In this document: positions 31,060 through 40,180 of the stretch, in pieces
How positions within the stretch are numbered: position 1 is the first letter of the stretch
Layout: each line of letters begins with the position of its first letter
DNA from: Rouxiella aceris
Lineage (GTDB): Bacteria > Pseudomonadota > Gammaproteobacteria > Enterobacterales > Enterobacteriaceae
Direction: 5' to 3'
Assembly: GCF_012933545.1 (NCBI RefSeq)
Contig: NZ_JAADJU010000006.1
Location: 248,001-312,000, forward strand
Length of the DNA: 64,000 bases
Position numbers and translations under genes: made by a program
Notes under the pieces: generated by a model
Databases searched by the model: none
Told to the model about the DNA's origin: nothing
Seen by the model: the letters and a program-made list of their open reading frames with translations, nothing else

Positions 31060-32682
31060 CTACGGTTTCGCTGCTATTATGATGTCAGGTATCTGATTAT
31101 TAAGTACATCATCACTGCTTCTGCCCAGTTTGGGTAAACGGCCAATGGTTTTTTCTTTAATGTCTCCAAACCAAAATTCCGGTTCAATTCGAATTTTCAT
31201 ACTTTTCACTTTAAAGCTGGGCGTGTAATTACCCAGTTCAGAGAAGTCCGTCACCCTCGGGGTGGCAAAAACGTTGCCTTTATAATTGGCTTCGGGGAAC
31301 AGGAATACTCTAAATCCTCGCCTGACATGAATGTATTTCATATTAAGGCCCGGTGATTGATCATTCTGGTTAATAATATTTGGATAATCACCTGGGCCAT
31401 AATCTACCAAGCCATTACCATCGTCACCATAGATAGTGCAAAAGCCATCATTGAGTTTAAAATTATAATTTCCGGATTCATAGTATGTCTGGTAGGCAGG
31501 TAGGGTAAGCCCTGAGTAACCCCCGCCGTCCGAGTAAGGAGTTAATTGCTGCAGTCGATTCATCTCTTTACAATAAGTATTACTGATAAAATTGGTTAGC
31601 ATTTTGCTCGCATTAAAACTCAAAATGGTTCCATCGAATTTTTTAAAACCATTCATCATCACCGTTTGAGCTTCACACATGTTCATAATCTGTGTATTCA
31701 TAAGAAGATAGAGTCGAATACGTTCTCTGATCATATCATGTGTCCAGCGAATGCTATCCCATTGGTCATATCCGGATAATGACGTGGAGGTGTTGCCAGG
31801 ATTGGTATAAGGATAAATATTAACTGTGCGCCATTGCCCAAAACCTGTTGTACCAATATCAGTCAACCCGATATCCTTTTCGCCATGAATATCGAAATAG
31901 GCTGTATTGGCTAACTTTCCAAGGTAGTCATATTGTCCGGTAATAAATTCTCGCATTAGTGCAAGAGTACCACCAATATTATCTCCTGGCTCAAAGCATT
32001 GCAGTCTGGAGTTGAGTGACAGAAAGTAAATAAAATTAAAATCACTAACCAGTTGCGCAGCCTCATAGTGCCTTGTGAATTTGTTATTGTTATAGAAGTA
32101 ATTTTTTATCTCAAGGCACATATTAATAAGCGGTTCCCATTCGGCCGGGGAACCAAGATCCCATGCGGATTTATCGGCAATATTGGAATTATTGGCCTCA
32201 ACTGACTCCATTCGCAGTGAATAAGCATCAAGCACGGCGTGAATTTTTTTCTGAATTTGTTCAAACTCATATTGTTCCAGCGCTTCTTTTATCCGCTTAT
32301 CAATCTCTGCTTTTATGCCATCCCATGTTGGGGCATTACCCGGAAAGATTAAGTCGAAAATTATTACAAACCCCGGGGAGATTGTCCCCAATAGTGTTTT
32401 TCCTAAGACTTTACCGATAACTTCGCTATAGCTTTTTTCTATACGATTTTTTAAAAAATCGGTAGCAAATTGCCTGAGGACGGTTTTCCCTTCGTTTGGC
32501 ATGGATGAAAAAGGTGCGGCACTATCTATTTTGGCGATATTGCTCATTCTGGAATAGGTGTTTTTTTCCACTGGAAGAGCAAGTGCATATTGCGAGAGTA
32601 AGCCGCCAGGAAGCACGCTGCCTACAGTTAATGCACCAGTGCCGATCAGAAATTTCCTTCTCGAATTGTTAATATCCTTCAT
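31060..32682 (-). CDS. Tat-exported delta-endotoxin-like protein
   Basis: A 540-residue protein. The ATG at 32682 follows GAGGG by four bases and begins MKDINNSRRKFLIGTGAL, a textbook twin-arginine signal (SRRKFL at 7-12) with cleavage near ALA (35). About residues 45-280 are alpha-helical with the look of a Cry toxin N-terminal (membrane-inserting) domain: LIFPGNAPTWDGIKAEIDKR, LEQYEFEQIQKKIHAVLDAY. About 450-500 resemble a beta/gamma-crystallin fold (RRGFRVFLFPEANYKGN, VKSMKIRIEP). The gene is visibly AT-richer than its neighbours, suggesting acquisition. It is paired with a tatA paralogue. I infer a pore-forming or insecticidal-type toxin; target unknown. Confidence 0.7.
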   Translation of the reverse strand: MKDINNSRRKFLIGTGALTVGSVLPGGLLSQYALALPVEKNTYSRMSNIAKIDSAAPFSSMPNEGKTVLRQFATDFLKNRIEKSYSEVIGKVLGKTLLGTISPGFVIIFDLIFPGNAPTWDGIKAEIDKRIKEALEQYEFEQIQKKIHAVLDAYSLRMESVEANNSNIADKSAWDLGSPAEWEPLINMCLEIKNYFYNNNKFTRHYEAAQLVSDFNFIYFLSLNSRLQCFEPGDNIGGTLALMREFITGQYDYLGKLANTAYFDIHGEKDIGLTDIGTTGFGQWRTVNIYPYTNPGNTSTSLSGYDQWDSIRWTHDMIRERIRLYLLMNTQIMNMCEAQTVMMNGFKKFDGTILSFNASKMLTNFISNTYCKEMNRLQQLTPYSDGGGYSGLTLPAYQTYYESGNYNFKLNDGFCTIYGDDGNGLVDYGPGDYPNIINQNDQSPGLNMKYIHVRRGFRVFLFPEANYKGNVFATPRVTDFSELGNYTPSFKVKSMKIRIEPEFWFGDIKEKTIGRLPKLGRSSDDVLNNQIPDIIIAAKP

Positions 32683-33036
32683 AAAACCCTCGTCCATTTG
32701 TTGATGTTTATTTATAGTGGTTAGATCTTATTAAGACGGAATTTATACTTAGCTATTTTAAGAAACTATTGGAAAAGGCTTTTTATTAATCAGAGGATTC
32801 TATAGCGCGGGAGTTATTGCTGAACAGAGCGGGCGAATTATCTGTAACCCGTCAGGTCGGTCCGTTTAACGATGTCAAAATAGTTGTCAGGGGGATCGCT
32901 GCTGAACGACTCCGGTTACCACTGTCTTTCTCTGCGCTTCGGCATTGAAGACACCATAATCTCCGATTGTATAGGTTTGGCGCAGCTCGCAGGATCTGCG
33001 ATAATGCCCGCTGACTCCTTTAACGTTGAGATATAC
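32683..33036. other. Intergenic region between toxin-like gene and queE
   Basis: A 354-bp divergent gap. The toxin-proximal part (32700-32800) is AT-rich and should hold that gene's promoter. An open frame runs in phase into queE from a TTG at 32884, but it has no resemblance to QueE and lies outside the family start. No riboswitch fold or repeat was recognised. Confidence 0.5.
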
Positions 33037-33708
33037 ATGCAGTACCCGATTAACGAGATGTTCCAAACCCTGCAAGGGGAAGGCTATTTTACCGGCGTGC
33101 CGGCTATTTTTATTCGTTTGCAGGGCTGCCCGGTAGGCTGCAGCTGGTGCGACACCAAGCACACCTGGGATAAAATTGCCGAGCGTGAAGTGGATATGCA
33201 ACGCATCCTGGTGAAAACGCAGGAGAGCGACGCCTGGGGCAACGCCAGCGCCGAACAGTTACATCAGATTATGGTTAATCAGGGCTATAGTGCACGACAT
33301 ATAGTGATCACCGGTGGTGAACCCTGTATTTATGATTTGCGGCCGTTGACCGAGTTGCTGGAGTCTGCCGGTTACCGCTGCCAGATTGAAACCAGTGGCA
33401 CGCATGAAGTGCGTTGTTCGGCAAAGACCTGGGTGACGGTCTCGCCTAAGGTCAATATGCGCGGTGGTTATGATATTTTGCCGCAGGCACTGGCAAGAGC
33501 CAACGAAATCAAACATCCGGTGGCGCGTCAGCGAGATATTGATGCACTTGAGCAGTTATTGGCTACGCTTAACGATCGCCAGGAGAGGATTATTGCGCTG
33601 CAGCCAATCAGCCAGAAAGAAGACGCCACCCGACTGTGTATTGCGACCTGCATTGCAAAAAATTGGCGACTCTCAATGCAAACTCATAAATATCTCAATA
33701 TTGCCTGA
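33037..33708 (+). CDS. queE: 7-carboxy-7-deazaguanine synthase QueE
   Basis: A 223-residue radical-SAM enzyme, the same length as E. coli QueE. It converts 6-carboxy-5,6,7,8-tetrahydropterin to 7-carboxy-7-deazaguanine for queuosine. The ATG at 33037 gives MQYPINEMFQTLQGEGY. The radical-SAM cluster motif is present with its atypical spacing, in LQGCPVGCSWCDTKHTW. GGEPC and the conserved C-terminal SMQTHKYLNIA follow. Convergent with queD, the preceding pathway step. Confidence 0.96.
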   Translation: MQYPINEMFQTLQGEGYFTGVPAIFIRLQGCPVGCSWCDTKHTWDKIAEREVDMQRILVKTQESDAWGNASAEQLHQIMVNQGYSARHIVITGGEPCIYDLRPLTELLESAGYRCQIETSGTHEVRCSAKTWVTVSPKVNMRGGYDILPQALARANEIKHPVARQRDIDALEQLLATLNDRQERIIALQPISQKEDATRLCIATCIAKNWRLSMQTHKYLNIA

Positions 33709-33738
33709 TAAAACACTATGAGTGGTGCAAGGGCCATC

Positions 33739-33778
33739 ATCAAGTTGCAGAGGCATAAGCTGCCTGGCTGCATCTTGA
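33739..33778. terminator. Long hairpin between convergent queE and queD
   Basis: CAAGTTGCAG pairs with CTGCATCTTG (one mismatch), and inside it AGGCA pairs with TGCCT around TAAGC. The structure lies in the 82-bp gap between the two convergent stops and probably ends both transcripts. The CAAGTTGCAG arm resembles ERIC-type sequence, so it could be a repeat remnant. Confidence 0.6.
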
Positions 33779-33790
33779 CGGCGAGTGGCT

Positions 33791-34150
33791 TTAGCCGCGA
33801 TAAACGCAACCCGCGGTGCAGGTCTCTTTAACCCGAACGGCAGTTAACAGCGGAAGCTGAACTTTCATACGGTTCCAGATCCACTGTGCCAAAACTTCGC
33901 TGGTGGGATTCTCTAGACCGGGGATCTCATTAAGATAGTAATGATCCAGGCTATCGAGGGTGGGTTTGAATGCGGCTTTTAGCTCAGCAAAATCCATAAC
34001 CCAGCCGGTGTAAGCATCGACTTCGCCGGTTATTTCTAAACGTACGGTAAAAGAGTGCCCATGCAGACGACCACATTTGTGCCCGGCGGGAACATGCGGA
34101 AGGTGATGAGCGGCTTCGAACTGAAAATCTTTAAATAATGTTGTGGTCAT
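33791..34150 (-). CDS. queD: 6-carboxytetrahydropterin synthase QueD
   Basis: A 119-residue enzyme of the PTPS family that makes 6-carboxy-5,6,7,8-tetrahydropterin from dihydroneopterin triphosphate in queuosine synthesis. The ATG at 34150 ([18 protein letters not shown]) is preferred over a GTG two codons upstream. The zinc-binding histidines appear in FEAAHHL and RLHGHSF, the catalytic Cys in GHKCGRLHG, and the conserved end is [13 protein letters not shown]. Convergent with queE. Confidence 0.95.
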   Translation of the reverse strand: MTTTLFKDFQFEAAHHLPHVPAGHKCGRLHGHSFTVRLEITGEVDAYTGWVMDFAELKAAFKPTLDSLDHYYLNEIPGLENPTSEVLAQWIWNRMKVQLPLLTAVRVKETCTAGCVYRG

Positions 34151-34321
34151 GAACACTGTCTCGTTGACTGCAAAAAACGCGGCATATTAACGGAAACGGC
34201 TCTGTTGCGCCATGAGTTATCTACTGTTTACGTATACAGATATCGCGCTTAGGTGTATTTATTCGGGTTGACCCCATTACTTGCATTGGGGGCGTTGGAT
34301 CTTAACTTATTGAGATAGTGA

Positions 34322-35371
34322 ATGATTAGAGTGCTGCGTTGCGTTGTTCTACTACTGATGTTTTCTGCGACGGCCAAAGCCGATAATTTGCCTGCTGCCG
34401 ATGGCAGTGCGTCTGCTGCGGTACCTGCGCCGACGACGGCCCCCGCTGTCTCTGCGCCTGCAACAACAGAGGTTACCAAAACACCCCCGGCGGAGGCAAC
34501 GACTCCCCCTAAGCCGTCGGCTATTGTGTTCAAAACTCAGGCCGATGGTAGCGGCAGTTTTCACTTTCCCCTGACCGGCAGTAAGAAGTTCCTGGAGGTT
34601 TTTACCTATCAACCCGCCGGTAGTGATGCCACTACTCCGGTGATCATGGTGATGACCGGGGTAGATCGCAACGCGTCCACCTACCGCAATGACTGGATCA
34701 AGGTCGCTGACCAATATCATTTTCGCATTATTGTGCCGCGCTTTGACGAGCAGGATTTTCCCGGTAGCTATGGCTATAACCTCGGTAATATTCAGGATGC
34801 CAAAACGCATCGCCGGTTACCTAAGTCGCAGTGGAGTTTTGCACTGGTCAACGATATTTTTGATGCCCTGCGCCAGCAAGGTGTTACCAGCCAGTCACAG
34901 TATTATCTGTTTGGAAATAGTGCCGGTTGCCAGTTTGTCCATCGTATGTTGACCCTGTTGCCGCAGCCTGAAGTCAAAGCGGCAATTTGTGCCGCAGCCG
35001 GATGGTGGACCTTGCCTGATACCGACCAACGCTGGCCCTATGGGTTGCGCGAATCGCCGGTGAAAGTGACGCAAAGCCAACTGGGGGATTATTTCTCCAA
35101 ACCTATTCTGTTTACCGTGGGCGCTAATGACGACGATCCTGAAAACCGCTTGTTACGTCATTCCAAACAGGCGATGGCGCAAGGGGCCAACCGTCTGGAA
35201 CGCGCCGAAAACTATTTCACCATTTCGCAGCAGCAGGCGGAGTTAAACAATCTGCCGTTTAACTGGCACTTTGTGGTCTTGCCTGACATTGGACACAGCG
35301 GCAGCAAAATGTCGGCGTATGCCGCCGGCCAGTTTTCCCATTTTGAGCAGCAGCATGAATTCAATCCCTGA
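34322..35371 (+). CDS. Secreted alpha/beta hydrolase (esterase/PHB-depolymerase-like)
   Basis: A 349-residue protein with signal peptide 1-20 (MIRVLRCVVLLLMFSATAKA) and a low-complexity Ala/Pro/Thr linker (about 22-66). An alpha/beta hydrolase domain follows. The nucleophile elbow GNSAG puts the serine at 200, an acidic cluster GANDDD at 268-272 could supply the acid, and the histidine is H325 in PDIGHSG. Family resemblance is to LpqC/PHB-depolymerase-like esterases, so periplasmic or secreted ester hydrolysis is inferred. The substrate cannot be named. It lies alone between queD and cysJ, with its own terminator downstream. Confidence 0.8.
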   Translation: MIRVLRCVVLLLMFSATAKADNLPAADGSASAAVPAPTTAPAVSAPATTEVTKTPPAEATTPPKPSAIVFKTQADGSGSFHFPLTGSKKFLEVFTYQPAGSDATTPVIMVMTGVDRNASTYRNDWIKVADQYHFRIIVPRFDEQDFPGSYGYNLGNIQDAKTHRRLPKSQWSFALVNDIFDALRQQGVTSQSQYYLFGNSAGCQFVHRMLTLLPQPEVKAAICAAAGWWTLPDTDQRWPYGLRESPVKVTQSQLGDYFSKPILFTVGANDDDPENRLLRHSKQAMAQGANRLERAENYFTISQQQAELNNLPFNWHFVVLPDIGHSGSKMSAYAAGQFSHFEQQHEFNP

Positions 35372-35411
35372 GGGGAACTGCCTGTAAGCTGGTGAACTGA
35401 AAGAAATTTTT

Positions 35412-35434
35412 AACCCCGCAAATGCGGGGTTTTC
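35412..35434 (+). terminator. Rho-independent terminator after the hydrolase gene
   Basis: AACCCCGC-AAAT-GCGGGGTT followed by TTCTC. A compact 8-bp stem about 40 bp after the stop codon. Confidence 0.9.
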
Positions 35435-35481
35435 TCATTTGGCAACGATGATCTGCCATTGTCGAAAAGAGTGCCTATTTT

Positions 35482-35508
35482 TTGTCAGTGATTTCAGTAG
35501 CCTATAAT
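35482..35508 (+). promoter_or_regulatory. Possible promoter of cysJIH
   Basis: TTGTCA (35482-35487) and TATAAT (35503-35508) separated by 15 bp, shorter than ideal. They lie about 190 bp before the cysJ ATG. The long AT-rich leader that follows is where CysB binding would be expected for this CysB-activated operon, but no site could be assigned by eye. Confidence 0.4.
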
Positions 35509-35697
35509 GCGTGACTTAACACTTTTATCGATAAATCCTACCTGAAAAACCACTTAGTCATTTTGGTTATTTATTATTTCTATCGCTTATTTAATTGTTA
35601 TGATCCTGCTGGTTAACCTTACAAACTATCTGATTGTTTTTAATGTCCACAGACCCCGGCTGACACTGGCTTTGGCAACAAGGGAATTCGTACCGCG

Positions 35698-37500
35698 ATG
35701 ACGACTCAGGCACCTCCTACATCTTTGCTCCCGTTGACCGCGGAGCAAATGGCACGGCTGCAAACGGCGATTGGTGACTATTCACCAACCCAGTTAGCCT
35801 GGCTATCTGGTTATTTTTGGGGAATGATCAACCCGCAGTTGGGCGTGGTAGCGACCCCGGCCCCGGCGTTAGCCGCAGCATCCGTTACCCTGATTTCCGC
35901 CTCGCAAACCGGTAATGCCCGCCGTTTGGCCGAGCAGTTGCGTGATGCACTGCAAGCCGCCGAGCTTAACGTTAACCTGGTGAATGCCGGCGATTACAAG
36001 TTTAAGCAGATCGCACAGGAAAAACTGCTGGTGATCGTCGCCTCGACACAAGGGGAAGGCGAACCTGCCGAAGAAGCCGTGGCGCTGCATAAGTTTCTGT
36101 CTTCTAAAAAAGCACCAAAAATGGCGGATACCGCCTTTGCTGTGTTTGGCCTTGGCGATACCTCTTACGAGCATTTCTGTCAGGCGGGCAAGGATTTTGA
36201 TACCCGCCTTGGCGAACTGGGGGCTGAGCGTTTGCTGGATCGCGTTGACGCTGACGTGGAATACCAGCAGCAGGCGGCACAGTGGTGCCAGCAAGTGGTC
36301 GAGGTGCTTAAAAAACGTCTGCCGACAACCGGCCCGGTAGCTCAGTCAACTGCCATTAGTGGCAGCGTTAATCAGCTCGACAGCAGCCCTTATAGTAAAG
36401 AAGCTCCGCTGACGGCGACCTTGTCGGTAAATCAAAAAATTACCGGCCGTAATTCAGATAAAGACGTACGTCATATTGAGATCGATTTGGGCGATTCCGG
36501 GCTGCGTTACCAGCCTGGTGACGCACTGGGTGTCTGGTTTGAAAATGACCCGGCGCTGGTTAACGAGTTGATAGCACTGCTGTGGTTAAAAGGCGATGAA
36601 CCCGTTACCGTCCATGGCAAAACCCTGCCTCTGAGCGAGGCGTTGCAACGCCATATCGAACTTACCCAGAACACTACGGTGATTGTCGATAACTATGCCG
36701 CCCTGTGCCGCGACAGCGAGCTGCTGGCACTGCTGAGTGACAAGAGCGCAATGCAACAGTATGCCCAGAGTACGCCTTTTGTGGATATGGTCAGACGCGC
36801 GCCAACCGAACTGGAGCCGCAGCAACTGATTGATTTGTTGCGTCCATTGACGCCTCGTCTCTATTCCATTGCTTCCTCGCAGGCGGAATCAGAAACTGAA
36901 GTGCATATTACCGTCGGTACGGTGCGTTATGAAATTGATGGTCGCGCGCGCAGCGGTGGGGCTTCGGGCTATCTGGCCGATCGTCTGGCCGAAGACGGCG
37001 AGGTGCGGGTATTTATCGAGCATAACGATAATTTCCGTTTGCCTGCCGACCCGGACGCACCGGTTATCATGATTGGACCTGGCACCGGCATTGCCCCCTT
37101 CCGCGCCTTTATGCAACAGCGTGAAGCCGAAGGCGCCAGCGGTAAAAACTGGCTATTCTTTGGTAATCCGCACTTCACCGAAGATTTCCTTTACCAGGTG
37201 GAATGGCAGCGCTATGTCAAAGATGGCCTGCTGACTCGCATCGACCTGGCCTGGTCACGGGATCAGGCGCAAAAAGTGTATGTGCAGGACAAGCTGCGTG
37301 CCAATGGCGCAGAAGTCTGGCAATGGTTGCAACAGGGTGCCCATATTTATGTCTGCGGCGATGCCAACCGTATGGCCAAGGACGTGGAACAGACCCTGCT
37401 CGAACTGATTGCCGAGCATGGCAATCTGGATCTGGAAGCCGCCGACGAATTTTTAAGCGACCTGCGCTTTGAGCGTCGTTATCAGCGAGATGTCTATTAA
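35698..37500 (+). CDS. cysJ: Sulfite reductase (NADPH) flavoprotein alpha subunit
   Basis: A 600-residue diflavin reductase (E. coli 599) that passes electrons from NADPH through FAD and FMN to the CysI haemoprotein for sulfite reduction to sulfide. The flavodoxin domain is at about 64-205 ([27 protein letters not shown]). The FAD domain contains [11 protein letters not shown]. The NADPH domain contains [16 protein letters not shown] and [10 protein letters not shown], and the protein ends RYQRDVY. It overlaps cysI by one base (TAATG), as expected for translational coupling. Confidence 0.97.
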   Translation: MTTQAPPTSLLPLTAEQMARLQTAIGDYSPTQLAWLSGYFWGMINPQLGVVATPAPALAAASVTLISASQTGNARRLAEQLRDALQAAELNVNLVNAGDYKFKQIAQEKLLVIVASTQGEGEPAEEAVALHKFLSSKKAPKMADTAFAVFGLGDTSYEHFCQAGKDFDTRLGELGAERLLDRVDADVEYQQQAAQWCQQVVEVLKKRLPTTGPVAQSTAISGSVNQLDSSPYSKEAPLTATLSVNQKITGRNSDKDVRHIEIDLGDSGLRYQPGDALGVWFENDPALVNELIALLWLKGDEPVTVHGKTLPLSEALQRHIELTQNTTVIVDNYAALCRDSELLALLSDKSAMQQYAQSTPFVDMVRRAPTELEPQQLIDLLRPLTPRLYSIASSQAESETEVHITVGTVRYEIDGRARSGGASGYLADRLAEDGEVRVFIEHNDNFRLPADPDAPVIMIGPGTGIAPFRAFMQQREAEGASGKNWLFFGNPHFTEDFLYQVEWQRYVKDGLLTRIDLAWSRDQAQKVYVQDKLRANGAEVWQWLQQGAHIYVCGDANRMAKDVEQTLLELIAEHGNLDLEAADEFLSDLRFERRYQRDVY

Positions 37501-39230
37501 TGAGCAATGAAATGATAAATGAAAAACATCCCGGTCCGCTGGTGGTGGAAGGAAAGTTGACCGATGCAGAACGTCTTAAAAAAGAGAGTAATTTTCTGCG
37601 TGGCACCATTGCTGAAGATCTCAACGATGGCCTGACCGGCGGCTTTAACGGCGATAACTTTTTGCTGATCCGTTTCCACGGCATGTATCAGCAGGATGAC
37701 CGTGATATCCGCGCTGAGCGTGCCGAACAGAAACTGGAACCGCGCCATGCCATGATGCTGCGCTGCCGCTTGCCCGGTGGCGTGATGACCCCTGAACAGT
37801 GGCTGGGCATTGACAAGTTTGCCGCAGACAGCACGCTGTATGGCAGCATCCGTATTACCAACCGTCAGACTTTCCAGTTTCACGGCATTCTTAAGCCCAA
37901 CGTTAAGCCGGTTCATCAACTATTGAACAAACTGGGACTGGATGCCCTGGCCACGGCTAACGACGTTAACCGTAACGTGCTTTGTACCTCTAACCCGGTC
38001 GAGTCCGAATTGCATTTGGAAGCCTGGCAGTGGGCGAAGAAAATTTCCGAGCATTTGCTACCACGCACACGGGCATATGCCGAAGTGTGGCTGGACCAGG
38101 AAAAAGTCGAGACTACCGACGAAGAGCCGATCCTTGGGCCAACCTATCTGCCACGCAAATTTAAAACTACGGTGGTGATTCCTCCGCAGAACGATGTTGA
38201 TTTGCATGCCAACGATCTGAATTTTGTTGCCATTGCCGATAACGGCAAACTGATCGGGTTTAACGTGCTGGTCGGTGGTGGCTTATCCATTGCCCATGGC
38301 GATAAGGCGACCTATGCCCGTACCGCCAGTGAACTGGGTTTTATTGCCGTTGAGCATACGCTGGCCGTAGCCGAAGCGGTGGTGACCACCCAACGCGACT
38401 GGGGCAATCGTACCAACCGTAAAAATGCCAAGACCAAATATACCCTTGAGCGCGTTGGCGTTGACACCTTTAAAGCCGAAGTGGAAAAACGTGCCGGCAT
38501 CAGTTTTGCTGCCATTCGCCCGTATGAATTTACCGGTCGTGGCGATCGCATTGGTTGGGTAAAAGGCATCGATAAACAGTGGCATTTGACGCTGTTTATT
38601 GAAAACGGCCGCATACTCGACTATCCAGGACGTCCGCTGAAAACCGGGCTGGCAAAGATTGCCCGCATCCACAAAGGCGATTTCCGCCTGACCGCCAATC
38701 AGAATCTGATTGTGGCTGGCGTGGATGAGCAAGATAAGGACCGCATCGAGACCCTGGCGCGTAACCATGGTCTGATTGATGATAGCGTCAGCGAGCAGCG
38801 CAAAAACTCCATGGCCTGCGTCTCTTACCCTACCTGTCCGCTGGCGATGGCCGAAGCCGAACGCTTCTTGCCGGAGTTTGTCAGCAAAGTTGAAGCCATA
38901 ATGCATCAACACGGCGTGGGCAAAGAACATATCGTTCTGCGTGTCACCGGCTGTCCTAACGGCTGTGGCCGCGCGCTGTTGGCGGAAATTGGCCTGGTGG
39001 GCAAGGCGTTGAATCGCTATAACCTGCATTTGGGAGGCAACCGCGCTGGCACACGTATCCCACGGATGTACCGTGAAAACATTACCGATACTGAGATCCT
39101 GGCGATTATCGATGAACTGGTCGGTCGTTGGGCGCAAGAGCGGCAAGCAGATGAAGGCTTTGGCGATTACGTGATCCGCGCCGGTATTATCAGGCCGGTG
39201 CTCGATCCCGCCCGCGACTTTTACGACTAA
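37500..39230 (+). CDS. cysI: Sulfite reductase haemoprotein beta subunit
   Basis: A 576-residue siroheme/4Fe-4S subunit (E. coli 570) catalysing six-electron reduction of sulfite to sulfide. The four cluster and siroheme cysteines are seen in [19 protein letters not shown] (with the preceding CVS) and [16 protein letters not shown]. The start overlaps the cysJ stop. Siroheme is supplied by CysG, encoded about 4.5 kb downstream. Confidence 0.97.
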   Translation: MSNEMINEKHPGPLVVEGKLTDAERLKKESNFLRGTIAEDLNDGLTGGFNGDNFLLIRFHGMYQQDDRDIRAERAEQKLEPRHAMMLRCRLPGGVMTPEQWLGIDKFAADSTLYGSIRITNRQTFQFHGILKPNVKPVHQLLNKLGLDALATANDVNRNVLCTSNPVESELHLEAWQWAKKISEHLLPRTRAYAEVWLDQEKVETTDEEPILGPTYLPRKFKTTVVIPPQNDVDLHANDLNFVAIADNGKLIGFNVLVGGGLSIAHGDKATYARTASELGFIAVEHTLAVAEAVVTTQRDWGNRTNRKNAKTKYTLERVGVDTFKAEVEKRAGISFAAIRPYEFTGRGDRIGWVKGIDKQWHLTLFIENGRILDYPGRPLKTGLAKIARIHKGDFRLTANQNLIVAGVDEQDKDRIETLARNHGLIDDSVSEQRKNSMACVSYPTCPLAMAEAERFLPEFVSKVEAIMHQHGVGKEHIVLRVTGCPNGCGRALLAEIGLVGKALNRYNLHLGGNRAGTRIPRMYRENITDTEILAIIDELVGRWAQERQADEGFGDYVIRAGIIRPVLDPARDFYD

Positions 39231-39241
39231 CTGGAGGCGAT

Positions 39242-39976
39242 ATGCCGGTACTCTCCCTTACAGAATTAAATGCCTTGCCCAAGTCCGGGCAGGCATTGGC
39301 CCTGGCTGAGATCAATGGCCAGCTGGAAAAGCTTTCGGCGCAAGAACGTGTCAGTTGGGCGCTGGAAAATCTGCCGGGCGAGTTTACCTTATCGTCCAGC
39401 TTTGGTATTCAGGCTGCGGTTTGCCTGCATTTGGTTACCCGCCAGAAAGCCGATATTCCGGTGATCCTCACCGATACCGGCTACCTGTTCCCGGAAACCT
39501 ATCAGTTTATTGATAGCTTAACGGAAAAACTCAACCTGAATTTACAGGTTTACCGCGCGGAGCACTCCGCCGCATGGCAGGAAGCGCGCTACGGTAAACT
39601 GTGGGAACAGGGCGTTGAAGGGATTGAACGCTATAACCAGATCAATAAAGTTGAGCCAATGAACCGGGCTTTGCAGGCGTTGGGTGCACAAACCTGGTTT
39701 GCCGGGCTGCGGCGCGACCAGTCTGGCAGCCGGGCAAATCTGCCGGTGTTGGCAGTACAGCGTGGGGTATTCAAAATCCTGCCGATTATTGACTGGGATA
39801 ACCGCCAGATCTTCCAGTACCTGAAACAGCATGAGCTTAGCTATCACCCGCTGTGGGAACAGGGTTATCTGTCGGTCGGGGATACTCATACCACCAAAAA
39901 ATGGGAAGAGGGCATGACTGAAGAGGAAACCCGTTTCTTTGGGCTTAAGCGCGAGTGTGGTCTGCACGAGGGTTAA
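39242..39976 (+). CDS. cysH: Phosphoadenosine phosphosulfate reductase
   Basis: A 244-residue thioredoxin-dependent reductase, the same length as E. coli CysH. It converts PAPS to sulfite and adenosine 3',5'-bisphosphate. The P-loop-like [22 protein letters not shown] and the C-terminal catalytic KRECGLHEG are present. It starts 11 bp after cysI with GGAGGCG upstream, as the last gene of cysJIH. Its terminator is duplicated around a MITE. Confidence 0.97.
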   Translation: MPVLSLTELNALPKSGQALALAEINGQLEKLSAQERVSWALENLPGEFTLSSSFGIQAAVCLHLVTRQKADIPVILTDTGYLFPETYQFIDSLTEKLNLNLQVYRAEHSAAWQEARYGKLWEQGVEGIERYNQINKVEPMNRALQALGAQTWFAGLRRDQSGSRANLPVLAVQRGVFKILPIIDWDNRQIFQYLKQHELSYHPLWEQGYLSVGDTHTTKKWEEGMTEEETRFFGLKRECGLHEG

Positions 39977-40005
39977 GTCGGTTGATGTTTTCATAATCCG
40001 TCAAA

Positions 40006-40141
40006 GGGGAAACTGTTGTTTCCCCTGAGTTTGATGACAAAGTCGTCTTGATGATCGAGATACCCGGGCATAGCACACCTAGGGGCGCTCTCCCTAATAA
40101 TGGACTTTGTCAGCAGTCTGAGGGGAAACTGTTGTTTCCCC
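40006..40141 (+). terminator. cysH terminator hairpin, present twice around a MITE
   Basis: GGGGAAACTGTTGTTTCCCC occurs exactly at 40006-40025 and 40122-40141, one on each side of MITE copy 2. The right copy is followed by CTTGCTGTTTTT and is the more terminator-like. The left copy is now followed by the MITE. The repeat acts as a 20-bp direct repeat flanking the element. Confidence 0.85.
40026..40121 (+). mobile_element. MITE copy 2, between duplicated cysH terminator hairpins
   Basis: A 96-bp element running from TGAGTTTGATGACAAAGTC to GACTTTGTCAGCAGTCTGA. The ends are imperfect 19-bp inverted repeats with TGACAAAGTC perfect at the inner side. The core contains GATCGAGATACCCGGGCATA. It is non-coding and lies between two identical 20-bp hairpins. 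Confidence 0.85.
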
Positions 40142-40180
40142 CTTGCTGTTTTTGGGCTGCGTTGTTGCTAAAGCATCGCC

